DNA of 64,000 bases from Isoetes taiwanensis (GCA_021234155.1 JAJEKV010000056.1:8044575-8108574), one strand, 5' to 3'. Positions 36,431-48,232 are shown, numbered from the stretch's first letter. The notes: generated from the letters alone by a model not told the origin. Numbers and translations: made by a program.

Positions 36431-38689
36431 CGTATTCTGTTCATCTTCATCATTGTACTCTTCATTATCGTTGTGCCCATGTTTGTACCATCTTGCTCAA
36501 TGTATTCTAATTACGCTATCATAATGACTTTTGATGTCGCCAATTGATGCGGCTTGGATGTGGTCTTATATCCACTTGCCTACCCCCGCATGTCGATTAA
36601 GCGAAATATATGCGTGATTGATACATACATTGAGAGCCGTGTTTGTTAAATTTTAAGCATTTAATAACGAAGCGAAATATAAAATTTTATGTCATAATCA
36701 AAGCATATATTGAAGATATAATACATTTATCTTCAATATGTGCAATCTCATTCCAGAGAAGAAGAAGAAGAAATTGAAGAAGAAGAAGAAAAATGGTGCA
36801 TTCCGACAAAAATTATATGAGTAATTTGAGTACATCATCAAAGGACCTCCCAGATTGGTCTACCGTATTCATATTCAATGAACAATTCATCACCAATACA
36901 CAAAGTTTTTATAGCATAAACCATGATATATCTCTCCATCAATTTTCTGGCTAAAAAAAATCTTCTTGGTCTTTGTTTGCCTCGACAAATTCACAATTGG
37001 TAGCTTCGGGATTCTCGATAGAGCTATTAATAAAAGCAGCAAAGGTTTCCATGCAACCGAGGGGCGACCATCAATATATGTGAAGCTTGCGTGAGTCTTT
37101 GGGCTTGGATATTGTTACCGTGCATTTGAATTTAGGCCATAGATGAGCATCGCCATCGATGCTTACTCAATTTATGCCAAGTGTCCGAAGTTATATTCGG
37201 GACCTACATATGGCATTAAAGGAACGGTCGTACCATCTTTGACTTTCACACTAGTCATAATATATAATCCCAGGGGCCAGCAAGGGGACCCGACTATTTT
37301 TAATCATCTGCGCCTACCCCAATATGTAAATTGCTCCCCATAAATAATTGGCTTGCCTCTAGGCCATGCATTGAATTTCTTACGATCTTTATCGTAGAAG
37401 GGCTGGACCAAATGGACTAGTGAAGGTGGAAGATTATTTTCTTCGACATGATCTAGTACATTCAATTTTGATGAACATTGTCATTCCCTCCAATCTTGGC
37501 AACGGCCATTGCACACGAGTTCTATCACGTAATGGGATACTCTTTGAGGAAGTTGATGGCTTTCTTTTTGTAGGGTTTTCTATGAACGCATTCATAGTAT
37601 CAACATCATCTACTTCCAATGACAACATAACCCCAAAATCTATATACTGCTTCGAGCTCACTTCATTCTCAATTTCTTCCTAACAAAATACAAACAAACT
37701 AAGTTAAGACATCGATTCAAGTACATGAGAGTAGTTGATTATCGTTCATAAGATTAGGTGTATTATACCTCGTTGGAATACCCCACATGTGCGTCCCGAG
37801 ACCTTTGGATTTGTCGGGCATTCACCATATTTCTCAACATGGTCGAGGACAGTCTTTTCTCATCCGTTTTATTTGTCCTTTGCACATGAACAATTGCAAT
37901 ATAACCGCTCATCAAGTACAACAAAAAAAAAAAGTAACATCAAGATATAAAGTTAACTAATCATTGAAACATGTTTATGGTACATACATGGTGGCATTCA
38001 TTTCATGCACACCACCCGACCTCTAGGAAGACTAGGTCCTTTGGGTCTAATTGGACTATTTGTGGCAATTGTTGGGGTAACATTCTTGCATAAAAGTCGC
38101 CATGTAACTTTCTCAAAGCTTTTCGTCTCACTTTACGTTCAAATTCCTTGACGTTCGTCCATGTTGTTTTTCTAGTAAACAATAAAAATATTAATAAAAA
38201 CCATGTAATAATATAATAATTATAAATATCCATGTTTTTTCATGATTTTATCAAATGTTTATTCTTAAGATTGATTCATACAGCGTTTATGATATTTAAA
38301 AGCATTTGATTGAAGGGTGCCCTGAACCCGATACATCTAGTCCTCTCCATTTGAAATGGAGTCGACCAGTACCTTATATTCGCATAACCTTTCAAATCTT
38401 TTGTAATCTATGAAGATTGAAACTTCTGTTCTGAGGTGCATAAACCCGATACATTTAGTCTTCTCCATTTGGGATGGAACCGACCAGTACCTTGATCATG
38501 CATCCCTCAAGTTTTTAACATACTTTCAAGATTCAATCTTCTAATCTATTAGCATTTGGAGGTGTTTAACTCTAACACAAAGATTAAAGCAGAGATCTTA
38601 CCTTATGAAGACCCACGGGCGCAAAAAAATCCGAAACAAACGAGTGAAAATAACAAGTAAATAACCCGAGCGGCGGGTTCCGCCATATG
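36431..38689. other. CACTA interior upstream of the transposase
   Basis: No intact gene. The minus strand between 37400 and 36950 has protein-like stretches (AWPRGKPIIYGEQ and others), and 37434-37661 (-) is open for 75 codons. They may be exons of a first transposon gene, but I recognise no domain. A two-copy tandem duplication lies at about 38320-38395 and 38440-38515, with shared words AACCCGATACAT and GACCAGTACCTT. Confidence 0.4.
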
Positions 38690-38875
38690 TGACGTCGTTT
38701 ATCGACGTCTGTGTGACGTCGTTTAACGACGCCAAGCTGACGTCGACCTGACACCTAGGCATGCCACATCAGCTTGCGCCGTCTGATGCCCCCTCATATG
38801 CCACGTCAGATGATCATGACGTCGTTTAACGACGTCAAATGATCATAACGTCGTTAAACGACCAACTGTGATTGT
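38690..38875. repeat. Palindromic subterminal motifs of the CACTA element
   Basis: The 19-bp sequence GACGTCGTTTAACGACGTC (38818-38836) has perfect 9-bp arms around one base. Close variants lie at about 38691, 38714 and 38851. CACTA elements usually carry clustered short motifs near their ends that bind the transposon's own protein; these are the natural candidates. Confidence 0.75.
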
Positions 38876-39402
38876 TTAACATAACTGAAACAACATACAA
38901 TACAAATAACACAAATAAATAAAAATCTTTGATTGTTCCCATTCATAAAAAATAAGCTTATACAACGACAACACAAATAGATAAAAACTTATTGTTTCCA
39001 TTCATAAAAAAAGCTTATACATTACTTATGTCCATCCCGAGGGCGTGGCGGTTTGATGCAACCATTTGCATCATTATCGCACCATTAATGTCGATTTTCT
39101 CTTTGTTTGGCTCGGTGAGCCATTCTACCGATCGTTCCCACATGGAGCGCCCGGATGTTAGTGCAATCGAAGCTCCTTTTCACTCATCTTTGCCCACGAT
39201 GGTGAAGGGAGGGTTCTCGGCCGGAGAAGCGGGGGGTTCTTTGGAGTTGTCTTCCCTTGGAGGAGGAGGATTACCGCTAGAAGGAACATATATCGCGAAG
39301 GTGGTCTTCAAGCTGCTTGGGACCATTATAGCAAGATAGGGAAGAACACTCAAAAATAAGAATAACAGCGACATCTTGATGGATCCACTTATAACGTGGA
39401 TG

Positions 39403-39426
39403 TAGGGTTAGGGTTAGGGTTAGGGT
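39403..39426 (+). repeat. Short interstitial TTAGGG tract
   Basis: Four head-to-tail TAGGGT units followed by TTTTATTTGG. The unit is the six-base TTAGGG type rather than the seven-base TTTAGGG common in many plants. Too short to be a former chromosome end and it lies inside the CACTA element. Confidence 0.6.
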
Positions 39427-39469
39427 TTTATTTGGCAAAAAAAAAAAAAAAAATTCCTTCTGCGTGGCG

Positions 39470-39898
39470 CCGTTAAACGGCGTTTAAGCCGGCGATGTCT
39501 TGACACGCAGGCGAGCGAGCTTGGCACCCGGCACCATGCCACGCAGCAGACGCGGACACGTCGGCGTTGTGCGACGTCGTTCAGCGGCGGCACGCCGGGC
39601 GCGTCTTGACACGCAGTCGCCCGACTGGCAGCGCCCATTTCCACGCATGGCCGGCGCCGACTCGCCGAAACGCCGTTGAGCGGCGTTTAGGCGGCGTGTT
39701 TGACACGAAGGCACCCGGCTTTGGCGCCAGCACCCATGCCACGCAGTGCGGCGGGGCGACACGCCGCCACGATGACCGTCGTTGAGCAGCGCCGAAGCGG
39801 CGTTGTCGTCGTTGAACGACGATGTCGTTGATCAACGACGACGGTCCGGCGTTCATCGACGACGCGACGTCGTTGGACGTCGACGATCCCTTGTAGTG
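39470..39898 (-). repeat. CACTA 5' terminal and subterminal region
   Basis: This GC-rich segment is packed with CGTTGAACGACG, GTTAAACGGCG and GGCGGCGTG-type inverted words, and ends at 39898 with the CACTA terminus (read on -). Minus open frames covering it are composition artefacts. Bases after 39898 (AGGGTC) are outside the element. Confidence 0.8.
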
Positions 39899-41107
39899 AG
39901 GGTCTTGCATAGTAGGGTGTTAGGCATGTAGCGTTAATAATCACAAGTGTGTGGACTTAGCATTGGAATCTACGCGGTTGAAAAGAAATAAAATGGCATG
40001 CTTTATGACGTCCTAAGAGACCTATCATGTCTATAGAATGAGAAGTTCACAATATGGCATAAATAATCACTACATATCTTTCCGTTCTTTCATCCCCTCT
40101 TATCTTACACATCCATTTCAAATGGAAATCCCTTTTCTGAAGCACATCAGTCAAATGTGGACCCAAGTGCATTGCACCAAGTCCAAAGAATTCAAGTAAG
40201 GAACCTGCAAGTATGTTCTACAGCCTTCTACATCTCCATACATCCACATAATGTAAATAAGGTGTTATCGCGCAGATGCCTTCATGGAGTTGCTACTGAA
40301 GGGGCAAATCTGTATTATTAGCTCATACGATTTACTAAAACTAGCAACCCAAATTTATAACAAGCTAATCCAATATTGCAAAGCTTCCATAGATAGAGCA
40401 GAAGCCCAACTAAAGCAATAAACCATCATATTGCATCAGAGCATAGAGCTCTATGAGCAACCCATGCATGTGCGGCGGTTGCATAAATCATTAGGTCATA
40501 TACATCATCTTCAACTCTACAATGTATGTTCTAGAAAGTCACACTACAAGCAATCCACAAAGGAAACACGCTAGCCCTATTAAACAAGAGAGTAACAATC
40601 TGCTGATATAGTAGGAGCCTACGCACCCTAACTGAACAATGGGTACAAGCAATAACATACCTATTTTTTAGGATGATAACCAGCAGTTAAAAAAGAATAT
40701 GCAAAAATTTCAAAGGGTACAGTACTTGAAAACTAGTACTACTATTTTGTCATTGTAAGCTCATTTAGCATTTTTTATTAATTCTGTATCTACAAGTAAA
40801 CAAGACTGCATATGCCATAAACAAATCATACTTGTCCAAACCATTTATATGAGTCATAAAATCATTCTTTCTAACATGCAATCTTATTTCCCTGTCATAA
40901 TCTAGAGACTTTGCAAGAACAGAAAAAACAGAATTAGATCTTGCTCTATTTTCACAACTAAGTAACAAATCAAATTTATTTTGGAAACACTGGAATATTG
41001 CAGCTCCAAAATCCAACACTGCTTGCTGCTTCTGTTTCGTACAGACTCTTTGCCAAAACGCCGTATATGTCAAGCGAGATGTGGTTAACATGGCCACCTG
41101 TATCAGC
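39899..41107. other. Anonymous DNA between the CACTA element and repeat C
   Basis: No gene, RNA or transposon end could be supported. A minus open frame at 40765-41097 (110 codons) has ordinary composition but no domain I recognise. Confidence 0.4.
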
Positions 41108-43075
41108 CATTGAAGAACTTTAGACCACTTTGGCTTTGTGCAGCAATGTACGGGACTATAGTAGTATAACTGGTGATGGATGCACTTTACTGTTAGACAT
41201 ACTAAGCTCTTTGCTTTTATTCTTCAAGGCTTTTTGGCCACTTGAGCTGCATATCTAGTTGGCTATGTCTTTGAGGGACTAAGGAGGGTGGCGGAAAGTA
41301 GTTCGGTTGTGTCTATCCCTAGGTGTGTTGATGTTGTCTTGTACTATGGAGTGTTGCTGAGCTACTCTAGAGTTTGTCCATCCCTATCCCAGCTAAGGGA
41401 AGATCAAAATAAACAGATAAGAAGAGCAAAGATGGTAGCTAAACAAATAAGTCTTGGGCGGGAGACCTTGGCATCTTTGCCATAGTGGAGATGTGGCCTC
41501 TGCAAGTATTTGGAGAAGCTTAGGGGAGCGAATAGACCGCCTCGGTTTGAGATAGGCCTGTATAAGCTCTTATAAAGCAGGAAGATAGAGCCTTGAACTC
41601 CTTAGTACATGGTTGGAAAGGGATGGAGAGCTCTTTTAGTACTACAATGCAGGAAAATGGCCATGCTTAGATCTATAGTGGTTGTGTGTCTTGCTCGAAC
41701 TAAAGGGACTGTACTCAATCTATAGACCTTTTCTTGGATTAATTTGTGCTGACATGGTTAGGCTATCTGGCTATTATGGGCCATGAATAAATGTATTTAC
41801 ATACATATATTTGTTATTAATAAAAATAAAAATATCTTGCCTAAAAAAAAGGAAAGCTAATGCCACGGTTCTATTGCGATAGCAATAGATTAACTGTGCA
41901 TTTATAATGCCTCCTTCTCCTTTTCCAGTCATCGGCATTCTCTTGAGCTCCTTTTCATTCGATTCCTTTTTTGCTTCACAAGTTTCCTCCCTAATCCTTC
42001 TATGGGTTCCTGTGGTTGGATGGTTTAGAATTCTGGCTTCGGAGCTTTCGGCATATGGTGGATGTTTAGGCATGCCATGGACTCCTACCAGGTTCAGCTT
42101 CTTGGCGGTTAGTTATTTCCTTTTGCTTTCATTTCAGCTTCATGGTTGTTTGGTATTGGGTTTTTTGGATCCTGCTTGTCTGAATCTTATGAAACCAATA
42201 TGCAGTCCAGGTGCCATGGACCACTGTTTCCCCTTTAAGTCCCAGGGGATTCACCTTTGACAGCGTATAATCCATGAGAGTTCAACGGAGGGGTGTTTTT
42301 TGGACTATTTTCCTACGTATACTTAGGGGTTAGGGGTGTTTTTAGGCACTGATTTGGAGCAATATCTATACACAGATGGGTCAAATTGCCTTTTAAAATT
42401 GCGTATACAAGGGAGGTTTTTTGCTACCCTCTGACGCAGATGCCATACCCCCCTTATGTATAAGTGCACCCCCTGGGCTTTAAGTACCTCTTTCAGAAGT
42501 TCCTTCCCTTGGCCACACCTGGCAAACTGGGCGCTTGCCCATTTTGGCCCCAGGATTATCCATCTGCTTCCCTCGCCCGAAGGGAAACAGTGTGGGGAAA
42601 TTGGACGCCCGCACATTTTGGCCCCAAGAATGTGCATCTGCTTCCACTGCATGGAGGGACAGCTGGGGCAAATTGGGCGGCCGCCCAATTTTCCCTTCAA
42701 ATTCCTCAACTTGAACCATCTCACACCACTTCACACTTGGCAAATTGGGCGCCCGCCCAATTTTCCTATAAGTGCCTCTATGCCTCAAGTTCATCCATTT
42801 CATCACACCACACTTGCCAAATTGGGTGCCCACCCAATTTCTCGCTTAAGTGCATCTCTAGGCAGATCATCCGCTTGATCGCTGCCATGATCTATTTCAC
42901 CACACTTTACACTTGGCAAATTGGGCGCCCGCCCAATTTTTCTAGCAAGTGCCTCTAACAAATTCTAGCAAATTCGGCGCCCACCCAATTTGGCATGTAT
43001 ATGGTGCACCTTTGACCTTGTCTAGGGACCACCAGATGGCAAATTGGGCGATTGCCCAATTTTCCACTTAAGTAC
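41108..43075 (+). repeat. Repeat C: second copy of repeat B, with hairpin cassettes
   Basis: Colinear with 16080-17884, apart from the missing ~75 bp near 41655 and the inserted MITE at 42241-42477. Its 3' third holds six hairpin cassettes of 22 bp at 42670, 42742, 42819, 42918, 42970 and 43041. The one at 42670-42691 (arms AAATTGGGCGG and CCGCCCAATTT) is a perfect palindrome. They are separated by 30-77 bp of related spacer (CAAGTGCCTCTA, CACACCACACTTG and similar). A 65-codon frame at 41288-41485 resembles nothing known. The repeat leads straight into the broken gene at 43.1 kb and may be its upstream region. Confidence 0.85.
42233..42485. mobile_element. 237-bp hAT-type MITE inserted in repeat C
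   Basis: The element proper is 42241-42477, with ends CCCAGGGG and CCCCTGGG, flanked by the 8-bp direct repeat CTTTAAGT (42233-42240 and 42478-42485). Repeat B carries the uninterrupted site with one CTTTAAGT (17282-17289), a direct view of the site before insertion. An 8-bp duplication and CAGGG-type ends fit the hAT superfamily. It has no coding capacity. Confidence 0.88.
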
Positions 43076-43119
43076 ATCCCTGGGAAGATCATCCCCTTGA
43101 CTACAACTGGGAAAACGGG

Positions 43120-46100
43120 CCCGGATGCCTGGCTATGGGCCTGGGATACCCCAGGCTGTTGCTGCTGCGAAAGAGAGTGAGCTATTTCAGGGGGATGATG
43201 TAGTTCCAGATGAAATTACTTCTGTTACTACAAGGACACTTGGTGCATCGAAATTGGAAACGTAAACCCTAAGTTGAGCACAAACCATCTCAAAAATTTG
43301 TGTTTGTATTTTGCCGTGCTAGGGACCAAGAAGACAAATAATGCGGACATAGCAATTGATATAGGAGTAAACGCGGAACTACCCGGCGAGATAGAAGTTT
43401 ATGCACAGGACGTTTTGGACAAGTCCTTTCGTGGAGCAGACTAGGTCGACGGGCTTGTATATAGAATATCATGGCAAGGCCCAATCAAAAGTGTATGATT
43501 CGACCTGGTTGAAGTCTTGTTTTGGGGTTCCCAAAAAGGGGGATGCAGACAAAAGTGCAGAGAAGTCCAAGAACGTAGTAGATAATAAAGGCATTGCTAC
43601 AAAGAAAAAAAGAATGTCTTTGTCAAGTAACCCCAGCATAGAGATGCCAGTACTTATGCTTGGAGGTACATGGAGAGAAGAGTACACACCCGTGATCCGA
43701 GCACTAGTACAGGAGAGTCTTCTGATTATTCTGCAGAGAACAGAAGAGCTACCAGGCACCTCCTCTAAGAAAGAAAGACGCCCTAGTCCATCTTAGGCTC
43801 ATCTGAGTCAAGAGGGGAGAGTGAAACGCTGAGTGAATCAGGAGAGGAGGAATCAATGCAGATTGTAAAGTGTACAGCCTCTACTAGGGAGTTGACACAG
43901 GAGAGTAGGCGCGAATGATCACAGAGCCATGTTGAATGTCAAACATAGGGAAAGGATTTATCCACTAGGTATTGGGTTGGGTTTGAAATAGATGTCGATA
44001 TATTCAAGATGCATCAAGCCCCTGCAAACATGAGATGCAGGGTCATCAGTGCAGAACAGGTTGATACCTTTTATGAGTCCTTCATCCGTATGCAGATGCA
44101 TCCTCCATGTGCAGATGTCGTTCCCTTTGACCTGACAATTGGGCATACTATTAATGGAAGAGAGCAAGTGATTTGGACAATGCGGAATTCTGGATCGTGA
44201 ATGGAAATCGCACTACAGTCGTTGCCCAATCCTTGTGAACCAGGCTTTGGAATGGCCACCCGAGAGGAAGCATTTGAAAGATCTTATTTTTTTCTTTTAT
44301 GCCAAGCGAAAGTGCCGAGTATTAGCAGGAAATCTGACTGCAACGGAATATATTAAAGTCATTCAGGAAACAAATGACATCACATTGAAGACAATTCATG
44401 CGGATGTCTTCTTCGAGCAGGTACAACAGCTTCGTAACCAGTGGGAACTGTATGGCAAGCCTAAGAAAGGGAAGCGTGATCAGTCAACAAGAGGCATATA
44501 GGCGCCCAATCTGAGGCCTCGTCTGCAAAAATTTTCTCCTGTATTTACATCTTGTCTTACAATATCTATGTTTTGCAGGATTGGATAGCTATAGCGAAGC
44601 AAACCCTGAAAAAAGCGAGCATGCGGGACTATGATTACTTCGTTTATCTTGACAAGACAACTTGGAATATATGCACGCAAGTTGCTCAACTCTTCTACGA
44701 GAACCAGCTAAAGGATGAAAATGGTGACAGAATTGAAGTTAAAGATCGTCTGAGGACATTCACAAATAATTCATGTCGGCCATTGAAGTCTATGCACCCT
44801 ATGGACTTTCAGAGATTGATGAGGGAGATCATGGCAGGCACCACATTCATCAAGGCCATGAAGGTTTATACTGGCAGGTGTGTCATGAAAATGGGCGCAA
44901 GAATTGAGGAACATTGGCATTGTTGAGCGTGCAGTACTATTACTAAAATACCTGAAAGAGGTGAAGAAGCTGAAAGTTGAAAACATAGACGAAGTGAGAC
45001 AAGCTCATCCCATATTCACAGAGAACCTCATGCCAATGTTTGTTAACAGTGTCAGTGATTGGACAGAGAGCTGAAAAGAAGCTGAGAAAGAAAATCTTCC
45101 AGAAACTCTTATAACTAAGGTTAATGAGTATCTCCATGGACAAGTTGAGAAGGGTTCCAAGGCATTCAAGTGCTGTATTGTCAATCCACAGGGGATGTGT
45201 GTCGATGTCGTGAATACATCGGCATGTTTTGTTGGATATGATTTTAGAAACCTCAAGAAATGATCGGTAGAGGAGTATCAGAAATTTTTGGACCAGATAA
45301 GTATCTTAACAGGCCAACAACTATATTGGATAACAATATTCATCAGCTTGGTTGCAATGAAAATGATAGACGGTGGTAGTCAGGTGTGGAAAAGAGCCTA
45401 CCAGGACCCCAAAGTAGTCTGGGACAACGTCTTGAATTTGTGAGGTTCAGACCCTTGTGTTGGTAATAGAGACCAAGCGGCAATGCCCTTCATAGACAGT
45501 GACCATCCTCAACAGCTATCGAGACTTCCCAAGCACTTAAAAGAGGTAGAGGACATCGACAAAAACTTACCAGACGTTGGAGTGCTTAACAAGCAACCTT
45601 CTTTGAAATAGGGCAGTCACCCAATTTATGTTCGCGTGTTTATGTTTATGTTCAAATAGTTTTTCTTCCAGTGTATTGGTTGTATCGTCCCTGGGGTGAT
45701 AAGAATGCAGCATGGGGGACCGGTGCTCTCCCGTCGAATCAACTAGAAGCCAAGATCTGCACATATTTAGTATGCAAACTTATGATGGAGGGTTGTAGCA
45801 TTCTTGATTTCTTTTCTGGAGGTTCATTTAATCGTGCAACATTATGCGAAGGCTACAAAGCTACTTCCTTCAAGATGGACGAGAACCTGCAGCTCAAGCT
45901 AGTGCAAATTTCCGATCAGCTAGAAATAATATTGGACGAGAAGAAATCTTTGGCCCGCCAGAGGCTGAAAATTGCGGAGGGCAAGAAGAAAAAATCTGGC
46001 TCCAAGGCCTTGCAATTACCAACGTTGATTCCATCTCCAATTCTGTTTTCTACACAGACAGTTCAGGAGTTTGCAAACCACGCTCCGGCTAAGTAAGGAG

Positions 46101-46330
46101 TCCCTTACGGAACAATTAAAAAGGGTTGCAGGAATTGGAAGTAAGAATCTATCTATCTATCTTCCAAAAGAAAAAAGAACATATTAATATGTTGACAGGC
46201 ACGGAACTGGTCAGCACCCAAGATGTGATGGACGGTAGCTCAAAATTTCATGAGCTAGTGGACAAAGATCGAGATAAAACGATGGTCAAAGACACAGTTC
46301 AAACTAGCAAGAGAAGAGCATGAGCAAGAG
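43120..46330 (+). pseudogene. Broken gene resembling a ParB-like domain fused to a beta-class DNA methyltransferase
   Basis: Several plus-strand frames join into one decayed protein. (1) 43150-43800: an N-terminal part without a known domain, ending basic. (2) 44009-44210: PANMRCRVISAEQVDTFYES, then FWIVNGNRTTVVAQSL (44188-44235, other frame), in spacing and pattern like the NxR..S.EE and DGxHR blocks of ParB/Srx folds. (3) A helical spacer (44235-45060) with a probable intron ending TTTTGCAG/GATTGG near 44579. (4) CIVNPQG (about 45171), where beta-class enzymes have the (D/N/S)PP(Y/W) motif. (5) SILDFFSGGSF (about 45797), like motif I, followed by a GYKATSFKMDE stretch. Motif IV before motif I is the beta-class order, known for N4/N6 DNA methyltransferases. 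Three in-frame TGA codons and several frameshifts kill it. The assignment is inference from motifs; a transposon-borne gene is likely. Confidence 0.55.
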
Positions 46331-46539
46331 CAAGAGTGTGAGCAAGAGGAAAAGGCAAGAGGAAGAGCAAGACAGATTATCAAATGGAGAGAAAGGGACA
46401 AGTGAGACCTGTAAAGAAAGCGGGAGGTGGCTCATTGAGCAACGAAGAATTCATTGCCAGGATGGAGGCCATCAAGCAAGATGTTTAGCAGAAGCATGAA
46501 GGGCAAAATGACATCGATAAGCTTCTTGAGACCCCCCCA

Positions 46540-46700
46540 TCCTTGACAAGTCCTTGCTGTTGAACCTAGGTTGGAGCTTAAGGGAGTCGTCAAAATTGGG
46601 CGCCCGCCCAATTTCAGCAGATACACATCTCTGTTGAACCTAGGTTGTAACTTCGTTGTATCATCGAAATTAGGCGCCTACCCAATTTCTTCTCATGTAC
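46540..46700 (+). repeat. Two-copy cassette repeat closing the methyltransferase-like region
   Basis: Two copies of about 75 bp each start CTGTTGAACCTAGGTTG and end in the hairpin core: AAATTGGGCG CC CGCCCAATTT at about 46594-46615 and a degenerate AAATTAGGCG..ACCCAATTT at 46667-46688. The same core is abundant in repeats B and C on the upstream side, so related cassettes bracket the gene at 43-46 kb. Confidence 0.8.
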
Positions 46701-47854
46701 ATTGTGTATCTGTAACTTCTTTCTGTGAAATTATCCAATCATGAAATACAAATTTTGTGTTTTAATGCTATTATGCTCTATTTATGGAAATGGAGGGATT
46801 CGGTTGTATTCATATAGAAACGAATTACATAGATATGGCGAAATGCCTGAACACAGCTAAAGCAAAACGCATAGAAGCACGAATTTATTATTTTGAGAAA
46901 AAAACGGGATTTAGAGAATTTTGACCTCACACGTCCAGGTCCACCACAAGCAAAAAGTGGTTTCCTTTAATTCAAATTTTGTCCCGCCCACATTGGGCGG
47001 GATAATTTGAATGGACGTCATTTACAACTAAAATACTAAAAAAAAAGGTATCATTATTTTTCTAAAATATCAGGTCGAGGTCGAGATGCAGGCAGCGGCC
47101 ACGCCGGAACTCGTCCAAACCTCTTCTCCTCCTTTCTTCTTTCGGGCCCTCCGGACATCTGCAGCAGGCATAGCCAAGGTCGGATCTGAAGGTCATAGCC
47201 AAGGTCGGAATGAACTCCTTCGCCATAGCCAGTGCCGGATCTCATCGCCATAGCCACAGGGCTTCCAGATTTAAGGGATTTCTGCAGTGGCCATAGCCAG
47301 AGTTTAGGATTTTGCATCTCAAAGCAGGGTTTAGGATTTCTGCAGGGTTTTCGCATCTCAAGCCAGGGTTTTGCAGTGGCCATAGCCAGGGCTTTCTGAT
47401 GTAAGGCCGTTTTCTTATATTGTTTTCCTGTTTTGTTATTTACAGAAGCATATGCAGGGCAGAGCTCTCAAATTCGTGATATGCTGCCCTCAAATGAAGC
47501 ATGTTCTAGGCTTCAAAAATGAAGCAGCCATAGTCGGATTCATCCATATCCTAATTTATTTCAGAATCATTTCTTAAAATGGTGTATGCTTCCCCTGCTT
47601 CAAAATCGTCTGGCTTTAGGTAATAGAACATGCTTTGGCGTTTCTCTGCAATCCTCTGTTATTTCCAAAGCTTATTTTATCTTCTATGTATAATACTTCC
47701 AGATGCTCTGTTTGCATGAATTGCTTACAGATTTTAATTTGAGTTAAATCGTTGAAGAAATGCCTATGCTGATCACGCTTTCAAAACAAAAAGCTCAGAA
47801 GTAGCTATTCAAACTGGCAGATCTTTGATCATTTAGCTTTTATGGCCTTCTTTT
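46701..47854. other. Anonymous DNA with CCATAGCC repeats
   Basis: No gene is supported. 46980-47005 holds an inverted pair GTCCCGCCCA / TGGGCGGGA, reminiscent of the nearby cassettes. 47090-47390 repeats CCATAGCCA, AAGGTCGGA and GGGTTTAGGATTT in loose tandem. The 109-codon minus frame there is a by-product of these repeats. Confidence 0.4.
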
Positions 47855-47979
47855 TTGCTACAGATCTGCTTCTTGGCAACGTTGCACTTCAATGCTGCGG
47901 AAAAAGCATCACAGGTTGTTCCTGATGCTGTACGGGTTCGAAAAAGCTGCCTTCATACTTCCATTCATGATTCACCAAA

Positions 47980-48232
47980 TCTCGAAGGCAAACAGAGCTC
48001 CATTCTTGCACAAGCAAATCGCCACAGCGATTGTGTTGAGCAAGATCTCGAAGGAAAACAGAGCATTCTTGCTCAAGCAAATCGCCATAGCGATTGTGTT
48101 GAGCAGGATTTCGTAGGCAAACAGAGCATTCTTGCTCAAGAAAATCGCCACAGCGATTGTGTTGAGCAGGATTTCGTAGGCAAACAGAGCATTCTTGCTC
48201 AAGCAAATCACCACAGCGATTGTGTTGAGCAG
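47980..48232 (+). repeat. 63-bp minisatellite, four copies
   Basis: Units start near 47983, 48049, 48112 and 48175; the last three are spaced at exactly 63 bp and differ at only a few positions. Because 63 is divisible by three, frames stay open: the plus frame 47855-48253 reads as a 21-residue repeat (GKQSILAQANRHSDCVEQDF), and minus frames are open too. Each unit carries an AATCGC/GCGATT hairpin with a four-base loop (CACA or CATA). I cannot tell whether the frame is translated; open frames on both strands argue that the repeat, not selection on a protein, explains them. Confidence 0.85.

Larger units (their letters stand above)
32062..39898 (-). mobile_element. CACTA (En/Spm) DNA transposon, decayed, left end not found
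   Basis: The right end at 39898 reads, on the minus strand, CACTACAAGGGATCGTCGAC, a clear CACTA terminus. Transposase remnants of the tnp2 type lie inside on the minus strand (34170-36430), with a DUF4216-like piece at about 33390-33720. Short motifs built on CGTCGTT/AACGACG crowd both the 5' subterminal region (38690-38870, 39470-39890) and a 32062-32160 patch that I take for the 3' subterminal region. I could not find the matching CACTA end on the left, so the left limit is approximate and the element may be truncated there. The 3-bp target duplication therefore cannot be checked. Confidence 0.82.

Noticed and set aside
47980-48232. CRISPR-like array
   Set aside because: The repeated units abut with no unique spacers, and the setting is plant nuclear DNA; it is a minisatellite.
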